Assembly (NCBI GenBank): GCA_947168525.1
Contig: CAMVMG010000019.1
Coordinates: 1 to 36,677, forward strand
DNA from: an uncultured Bacteroidales bacterium
GTDB lineage: Bacteria; Bacteroidota; Bacteroidia; Bacteroidales; UBA932
DNA: 36,677 bases
Direction of reading: 5' to 3'
Shown piece after piece: positions 31,916 to 36,677 of the stretch (its first letter is position 1; each line of letters opens with the position of its first letter). Below the pieces are notes generated by a model. The model saw only the letters and a program-made list of their open reading frames with translations. It did not search any database and was not told the DNA's origin. A program made the position numbers and the translations under genes.

Positions 31916-34900
31916 TTCCAATCTGTTTAAGCATTTCTTCCACAGCGGCTTCCAGCTGAAGGTCGTGGCCGTTGAGCACGGAGGCGGGGTCGTTGTAGAT
32001 GAGGATGTCCGGCTCTATCTGGTGGTTCTCGATGTAGAAGCCATTCTTGACGTCGTAGTTGCCCACTTGCGGGATGCCGAAGACCAGGGTGGGGTCTATC
32101 TGGGTTTCCCACCAGACAGCCGTCATGGTGCCGGGGATGGGGGCGCCGATGAGCTTTCCAAGGCCCAGGCTGCGGTACGCGCTGGGGAATCCGGAGGCAT
32201 CCGAGTAATTGTCCTCGCCCACCAGCACGCAGGAGGGCTTGGTCCATTTGTTGAACGGCTCGTGGCCGATGTACTGGCCGCGGGGCGTAAAGGTGACATA
32301 CTCTTTGCCGCCCAGGAAGGTGACCAGGTCGTCGTGCAGCCAGCCGCCTCCGTTGTGGCGGGTGTCTACGATGAGGGCCTCTGCGGCGCGGTACTTGCCC
32401 AGCGCCTTGGAGTAGAGCTCACGGTAGCTGGGGCTGTCCATGCCCTGGATGTGCACATAGCCTACGCGGCCGCCGGAGAGCTTTTTCACCATTTCTTCCC
32501 GCTGGCGTACCCAGCGGCGATACAGCAGGGTGGCGTCCGAGGCCGTGGGCGTGACAATGTATTCCTTGTCCTTCCCGCCCACTTTCATGCGCAGGACCGT
32601 CTTTTTCCCTGCGCGCTCGTAGAGGCTTTCCATCCAGTTCCCGTCGGCCTTGACGGGCTTTCCTTCGATGGAGGTAATGAGGTCGCCGGCCTTGATGGAG
32701 GCATCTGTGTTGGAGAGCACGCCGCCGGGCAGGACTTCCGCGATCCGGAGCCCGTCGCCCGTATAGGAGAGGTCATAGATTACGCCCAGATGGCCCAGGT
32801 TGCGGGTGGCGGAGGGACGGTAGCGGCCGCCGGTGTGGGAGCCGTTGAGCTCTCCCAGCATCTCTGACAGCAAGTCCTGGAAGTCGAAGTTGTTGTTGAT
32901 GTGCGGCAGGAAGGCGACGTAGTTGTCGTGATAATACTGCCAGTCCACGCCGTGGAGGTCTTCCACGTAGAATTTCTCCTTTACCTGTTTCCAGCAGTGC
33001 TCGAAGATGTAGGTGCGCTCCAAGGGAGCCTTGAACTCATAGTCTCCGGAGAAGGGGATGTCGGTGACTTTGTCGCCCTTGTCCAGTTCGATCTTGGAGA
33101 TGCTGCTGCCGGCGAGGACATAGAGGGTCTTCCCGTCGGCCGAGGGGGTGAACTGGCCGGAGACGCCCTTCTTCACCACGGTGACGTCGCCCTTGACCAT
33201 ATCGATGCAGCAGAGGTCATAGCCCCTTTCCAGGCGCTGGGTGAAGTAGAGCTTGGCACCGTCGGCCGTGAGATAGTGGTCGCCCAGCATGTTGGAGAAG
33301 CGGGTGAGCCGGCGGATACGCTCGTCGCGGTTTTCCAGGTCCGGCGTCAGTTTTTCCACCTTTTTGGCAATGCTGTCTTTCTTCTCCTGTTTCTCCTGCT
33401 TGGCCACGGCTTTCTCACCCATCAGGAGTTTGTCAATTTCCTCCTGCTCTTTGCTGCGGCCGAATTCCGTATAGGCCTTGCCGTCGAAGAACATGATGTA
33501 AATGTCGCCTTCGGCACCCCAGCTGCCGTGGCTGCGGTAGCCGTTCTTGTCGCTCTCCCAGGTCATGGCCTTGCCGCCCAGGGCCCAGCGGAAACTGCCG
33601 TCGGAGTAGCCGCTGCGGGTGAGGTTGGTGATGCTTCCGTCCTCAATGCTCACCAGGGCGATGTCTTCGTTGTTCCAGCCTCCGTCGGCCTGCCAGTTGG
33701 TGAGGAGGAAACGGCTGTCCGGGCTCCAGGCAAAGTTCTGGTCCCCGTCGGAATAGGAGTAGTTCACCCCTTTGTGCAGGGATTTGGGCGTGCCGCCCTT
33801 GGTGCTCAGCACCACCAGCTCCGTGCGGTCCCTGAGGTAGGCGATCCATTTGCCGTCCGGAGACACTTTCACCTGGAAGGAGGTCTCGCCTTCCGGACTC
33901 ACGCGCTCTTCTTTCAGGGCCACGGCATAGGTGAACAGTTTGTCTTCCTTGTTCACGAGGGAGGTCTTGTAGATGCTCCAGCAGCCGTTCCTTTCAGAGG
34001 CATAGTAGAGTTCGCGGCCGTCTTCGGAGAAACTGACCCCGCGTTCCTGCTCCGCCGTATTGGTGATGCGGCGGGTGGTGGCGTAGTCGGTGGAGGTCAC
34101 GAAGACATCGCCCCGGATGACCACGGCCACTTCCTTCCCGCCCGGAGAGACGGCCAGGGCGGTGGCGTTCCTTAGGTTGAGGCGCTCCTTCTGCCGTTCC
34201 TGCTCGTCGCGGAAAATCTTGATTTCCAGTTTGTTGCCGTTTACGTAAAGGTCTCCGTTGTAGGAGAAGGCATAGGTGCCGTCATCGGCCACGGAGAGGA
34301 AACGGACCGGGTTTTTGTCATAGAAGGTAAGCTGGGTCTGCTGCCCGGGATTGCTGAGGGAACTGCGGTACAGGTTGGAGGTTTTTCCGCCTTGCTCGCT
34401 TAGGAAATAGAAGGTGTTGCCGTCGGCCGCGAAAACTGGATTGCGGTCTTCGCCCTCAAAGGTGGAAAGCTTGGTGAAAGTGCCTTCCGGGCCGATTTTT
34501 CCCACCGTGGCAGGCTGGTAGAGCCAGATGTCGCGGCTGACCGACGAGGTGTGGTGCTTTCTCAGCGGGTCTTCATAGCCCTTGTAGTCTTCGTAGAGCA
34601 TCTCTCCTTTTTCGTTCAGGCTCATGGCGCTAACGGTGAGGGAGGAGACCAGCTCCGGTGCCTTGCCTTCCAGATTGGTCCTGTACAGCTGCTGGGTGCC
34701 GGGGAAGCCGTCGAAGGACGCGCTCATCAGGTTTGTGTCGTACCAGGTGAACCAGATGTTGTCGTCTTTGTCTACGGTGAGGAGAGTCTCATTGCCGGGA
34801 AGGGTGGTGAGGCGTTTGGGGGTGCCGCCGTCCTTTGACGTTACGTAAATGTCCCTGCTCTCTTCGCGCCAGCTGGTGAAAACGATCTGCTTGCCGTCCC

Positions 34901-35114
34901 GGGTCCAGACCGGATCCGACTCGTAGGCGGCGTTTGAGGTAATCTGGCGGGCGGTTCCGCCGGTGGCGGGAACCGTGTAAAGGTCTCCTTTATAACTGAA
35001 GGCTACGGTTTTCCCGTCCGGGGAAATGGCATTCCTGCGAATCCAGGAGGGCGTTTCTTGAGCCGTTGCCAGGGCTGGGACCAGCATGGCGAGGGCAAGG
35101 AGGATTTTTTTCAT
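31905..35114 (-). CDS. Exported tricorn-like S41 protease
   Basis: 1069-residue homologue of archaeal tricorn protease with a Sec signal peptide (about 1-18, ALATA). N-terminal part: TolB/WD40-like propeller repeats (ISPDGKTVAFSY, VSPDGKWIAYL and others) to about 580. Next comes a charged, Lys- and Glu-rich linker (about 585-640), a C1-type region, a PDZ domain about 770-860 and the S41 core. The tetrad is visible: S759-H760 in ELNGSH, S971-D972 in NYSDAS, and E1034 in IEPD. Spacing is close to tricorn's S745/H746/S965/D966/E1023. Expected to shorten peptides in the periplasm. It has its own promoter within the end of msrA and overlaps the glycosyltransferase gene. Confidence 0.93.
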   Translation of the reverse strand: MKKILLALAMLVPALATAQETPSWIRRNAISPDGKTVAFSYKGDLYTVPATGGTARQITSNAAYESDPVWTRDGKQIVFTSWREESRDIYVTSKDGGTPKRLTTLPGNETLLTVDKDDNIWFTWYDTNLMSASFDGFPGTQQLYRTNLEGKAPELVSSLTVSAMSLNEKGEMLYEDYKGYEDPLRKHHTSSVSRDIWLYQPATVGKIGPEGTFTKLSTFEGEDRNPVFAADGNTFYFLSEQGGKTSNLYRSSLSNPGQQTQLTFYDKNPVRFLSVADDGTYAFSYNGDLYVNGNKLEIKIFRDEQERQKERLNLRNATALAVSPGGKEVAVVIRGDVFVTSTDYATTRRITNTAEQERGVSFSEDGRELYYASERNGCWSIYKTSLVNKEDKLFTYAVALKEERVSPEGETSFQVKVSPDGKWIAYLRDRTELVVLSTKGGTPKSLHKGVNYSYSDGDQNFAWSPDSRFLLTNWQADGGWNNEDIALVSIEDGSITNLTRSGYSDGSFRWALGGKAMTWESDKNGYRSHGSWGAEGDIYIMFFDGKAYTEFGRSKEQEEIDKLLMGEKAVAKQEKQEKKDSIAKKVEKLTPDLENRDERIRRLTRFSNMLGDHYLTADGAKLYFTQRLERGYDLCCIDMVKGDVTVVKKGVSGQFTPSADGKTLYVLAGSSISKIELDKGDKVTDIPFSGDYEFKAPLERTYIFEHCWKQVKEKFYVEDLHGVDWQYYHDNYVAFLPHINNNFDFQDLLSEMLGELNGSHTGGRYRPSATRNLGHLGVIYDLSYTGDGLRIAEVLPGGVLSNTDASIKAGDLITSIEGKPVKADGNWMESLYERAGKKTVLRMKVGGKDKEYIVTPTASDATLLYRRWVRQREEMVKKLSGGRVGYVHIQGMDSPSYRELYSKALGKYRAAEALIVDTRHNGGGWLHDDLVTFLGGKEYVTFTPRGQYIGHEPFNKWTKPSCVLVGEDNYSDASGFPSAYRSLGLGKLIGAPIPGTMTAVWWETQIDPTLVFGIPQVGNYDVKNGFYIENHQIEPDILIYNDPASVLNGHDLQLEAAVEEMLKQIGNAQ

Positions 35115-35125
35115 ATAAAAACGGT

Positions 35126-36040
35126 TTAATCTTCAAAGATAGCAAATATTATTTTCTCCAGCCAGAGGGCGTCGGTGGAATCGAAGGTGGCGGGGGCGTC
35201 GCTGTCGATGTCCAGGACGGCCGTTACCTCGCCTTGGGCGTTATGGACGGGGACTACGATCTCCGATTCCGACAGGCTGCTGCAGGCGATGTGTCCCGGG
35301 AATTCGTGCACGTCGGGGACTACGAGGGTCTTGTCCTGTTTCCAGGCCGTGCCGCAGACACCTTTCCCGTAACCGATCCGAAGGCAGGCGGGGGAACCCT
35401 GGAAAGGCCCGAGTACCAGCTGGTTGCCTACCACCCGGTAGAATCCGGTCCAGAAGAAACGCATCTTTTCGGCGATGAGGGCGCTTGTGTCGGCCATCTT
35501 GGCAACCGTGTCCGTCTCTCCGCCCAGGAACAGGCGGATGTCCTGGAAGAGGCGTATGTAGCGGAAGACCTTCAGGGGGAGGTGGCAGTATCCTTCCGGA
35601 TTCTTGTCCAGATAGTCCTGATGGCGCTGTTCGGCCGGATAGAAATTGCGCAGCGGATCCAGTTCCACTACCAGCGGTACGCCGGCTTTCCGTTCCTCGC
35701 GCGCGTAAACCTTTTCAATGACGGGGCGCTCTGCTTCGTCGGTATAATAGATGCCGGTGCGGTAGCGGGTGCCTTCGTCATGTCCCTGGCGGTTGAGGCT
35801 CAGCGGGTCGATGACGCAGAAGAAGTAGTCGGTGAGTTCCTCCAGGGAAACTCGCTCCGGGTTATAGCTTACCTTCACCGTTTCCGCGAAGCCGGTGGTG
35901 TCGGTATAGACTTCTTCGTATTTGGGATTGAGGGTGTTGCCGTTGGCATAGCCGCAGACGGCTTCCTTCACGCCGTCCACCTGGGCAAAGAAGTGCTGCG
36001 TTCCCCAGAAGCAACCTCCTGCAAAGTAAATTGTCTTCAT
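35126..36040 (-). CDS. msrA: MsrA fused to GAF-type free-methionine-R-sulfoxide reductase
   Basis: 304-residue fusion. Residues 1 to about 155 are peptide-methionine-S-sulfoxide reductase: catalytic Cys10 in GGCFWG, further cysteines at 29 and in EGYCHLP (152). Residues about 170-304 are a GAF domain like YebR/fRMsr, which reduces free methionine-R-sulfoxide. All three of its cysteines are present: C219 in SPACLRI, C229 in KGVCGT and C253 in GHIACS. One protein could therefore repair S-sulfoxide in proteins and R-sulfoxide in free methionine. No signal peptide, so cytoplasmic. The ATG at 36040 is set by the catalytic motif and by the promoter. The usual fusion partner is MsrB, which is absent here. 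Confidence 0.93.
   Translation of the reverse strand: MKTIYFAGGCFWGTQHFFAQVDGVKEAVCGYANGNTLNPKYEEVYTDTTGFAETVKVSYNPERVSLEELTDYFFCVIDPLSLNRQGHDEGTRYRTGIYYTDEAERPVIEKVYAREERKAGVPLVVELDPLRNFYPAEQRHQDYLDKNPEGYCHLPLKVFRYIRLFQDIRLFLGGETDTVAKMADTSALIAEKMRFFWTGFYRVVGNQLVLGPFQGSPACLRIGYGKGVCGTAWKQDKTLVVPDVHEFPGHIACSSLSESEIVVPVHNAQGEVTAVLDIDSDAPATFDSTDALWLEKIIFAIFED
35134..35141 (-). promoter_or_regulatory. -7 box TATCTTTG for the tricorn-like gene inside msrA
   Basis: Perfect TAnnTTTG on the minus strand within the last codons of the MsrA fusion gene, 19 bases before the ATG at 35114. The spacing equals that of other promoters here. No clear -33 box. Confidence 0.6.
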
Positions 36041-36045
36041 GGGTA

Positions 36046-36076
36046 CAAAGATAGCCAAGTTACGCGGTTTTCCAAT
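36046..36076 (-). promoter_or_regulatory. Promoter of the msrA fusion gene (-33 ATTG, -7 TATCTTTG)
   Basis: On the minus strand ATTG (36076 to 36073), 19-base spacer, then a perfect -7 box TATCTTTG (36053 to 36046). Only 5 bases separate the box from the ATG at 36040, so the transcript would be leaderless or nearly so. It overlaps the in-frame TTG at 36058, excluding that start. Confidence 0.75.
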
Positions 36077-36098
36077 ACTTATTGTCCGGGGATGCGGG

Positions 36099-36539
36099 CT
36101 ACTCGTCTTCGTATTTGAAAACCGGGGCGGGGGGAAAGTGCTGAAGGGCTTTTACGAGATTCCATTTCTCGTAATTGTAATTATTCAGGTCGATGGAGAC
36201 TGGTTTTGCGTAGGTTTCCTTGAAGGTGAGCACCAGTTTGTTCTCTTCCTCCCTTTCCAGCCGGCACGAAGCGAGGGAACTCCAGAAGTAGCGTTCCTTC
36301 CCGTAGAGGATTCCTTCTTTGTCCAGAATGACGGGGCGGATGTATTTCCGGGTTTCACTGATGCCCATCCCCAGGTTGGTGACGGCGACGATGACCGAGA
36401 TGGAGAAATGCCAGGACAGTTTTTCCCCATCCGTCCAGATATCATAGGCCGTGAGGGCCGTGGCCGCCAGGCCCAGTATGGCACCCACTACAAAGATCAT
36501 GAGCTTTTCCAGAGGGTATTTTATGACCAGTCTGTCCAT
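36099..36539 (-). CDS. Small membrane protein with possible PH-like C-terminal domain
   Basis: 146 residues. Two hydrophobic helices (about 13-33 and 44-62) are followed by a soluble part of alternating short strands (IRPVILDKEGILYGKERYFW, KLVLTFKE) and a final helix. This resembles bacterial PH-like or YcxB-like membrane proteins, which often hold two helices before a beta-barrel-like domain. Family not certain and no function known. Divergent from the strong promoter at the right edge; msrA follows 58 bases downstream on the same strand with its own promoter. Confidence 0.8.
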   Translation of the reverse strand: MDRLVIKYPLEKLMIFVVGAILGLAATALTAYDIWTDGEKLSWHFSISVIVAVTNLGMGISETRKYIRPVILDKEGILYGKERYFWSSLASCRLEREEENKLVLTFKETYAKPVSIDLNNYNYEKWNLVKALQHFPPAPVFKYEDE

Positions 36540-36555
36540 CCCCGTTTTGTTTCTG

Positions 36556-36587
36556 CAAATTTCGATAATTATTTATTAAGATACAAT
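36556..36587 (-). promoter_or_regulatory. Promoter of the 146-residue membrane protein (-33 ATTG, -7 GAAATTTG)
   Basis: On the minus strand ATTG (36587 to 36584), 20-base spacer, then GAAATTTG (36563 to 36556), one mismatch to TAnnTTTG... in its first base pair. It ends 16 bases before the ATG at 36539. Confidence 0.5.
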
Positions 36588-36635
36588 ACGCCTGGGCTAA
36601 AAAGTGTATTTTTTACAAAAAATCTCCCGAAAAAA

Positions 36636-36666
36636 TTTGTGGAATCAGAAAAAAGGTGTACCTTTG
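36636..36666 (+). promoter_or_regulatory. Strong promoter reading out of the right edge
   Basis: TTTG (36636-36639), 19-base spacer, then TACCTTTG (36659-36666): both boxes match the Bacteroidota consensus perfectly at an optimal spacing. The preceding 45 bases are very A/T-rich, which could act as an upstream activating element. The gene it serves starts beyond the window. Bases 36540-36677 contain no gene; they hold this promoter and the divergent one for the membrane protein. Confidence 0.8.
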
Positions 36667-36677
36667 CAATCCCGTTC

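Noticed and set aside
32901..34175. Plus-strand open frame of 424 codons opposite the tricorn-like gene
   Set aside because: Composition is almost only V, G, A, E, H, L, F; a mirror of the propeller coding sequence with no domain motif.
1..36677. tRNA, rRNA, insertion sequences, phage genes, riboswitches
   Set aside because: Intergenic gaps are nearly all under 100 bases, and none shows a cloverleaf, conserved aptamer core, transposase or terminal inverted repeats that I can recognise.

Overview
The window looks like a chromosomal segment of a GC-rich member of the Bacteroidota, probably an intestinal Bacteroidales. The basis is as follows. Most transcription-unit starts carry the Bacteroidota-type -7 box TAnnTTTG, several with a TTTG-like -33 box 19-20 bases upstream. 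Shine-Dalgarno sequences are almost absent. The gene families (M49 lipoprotein, C11 clostripain lipoprotein, exported tricorn-like S41 peptidase, exported PepC, BASS transporter, YgiQ) are typical of this phylum. Genus or family cannot be fixed from the sequence alone. I see no tRNA, rRNA, CRISPR array, insertion sequence or phage gene.

Layout. (1) 1-137: two copies of an intergenic repeat with an 82-base period, running off the left edge. (2) 140-2146 (-): DPP III lipoprotein, divergent from a plus-strand operon at 2213-6748 (clostripain lipoprotein, SppA, phosphomannose-isomerase-like protein, Hsp15-like S4 protein). (3) 6749-15100 (-): a five-gene operon read from 15100 leftwards (exported PepC, PssA, membrane-anchored GH25, exported S9 peptidase, AddB-like nuclease). 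(4) 15173-24959 (+): nine genes (alpha/beta hydrolase, unknown lipoprotein, DEDD exonuclease, RlmI, serine hydrolase, BASS transporter, YgiQ radical SAM protein, unknown acidic protein, ClC channel with CBS domains). (5) 24956-28962 (-): a compact lipid module (acyltransferase, acyl carrier protein, MMPL exporter). (6) 29052-31193 (+): Tex. (7) 31190-36539 (-): GT2 polyprenol-phosphate glycosyltransferase, tricorn-like protease, MsrA-fRMsr fusion and a small membrane protein. A strong plus-strand promoter at 36636-36666 reads out of the right edge.

The dominant themes are extracytoplasmic protein and peptide breakdown (five exported or lipid-anchored peptidases plus SppA) and envelope lipid and wall metabolism (PssA, GH25, acyltransferase/ACP/MMPL). 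RNA and DNA maintenance genes (RlmI, exonuclease, Tex, Hsp15, AddB-like) are interspersed. Gene density is very high. All three convergent gene pairs abut or overlap at their stop codons, so opposing mRNAs must overlap at their 3' ends.

Most of the window is ordinary core genome. The points most worth a second look are the MsrA-fRMsr fusion, the phosphomannose-isomerase homologue with a degraded metal site, the exported tricorn homologue with a complete catalytic tetrad, the orphan ACP/acyltransferase/MMPL module, the ClC protein lacking the proton glutamate, two apparently leaderless genes, the 82-base repeat, and two proteins of unknown function.
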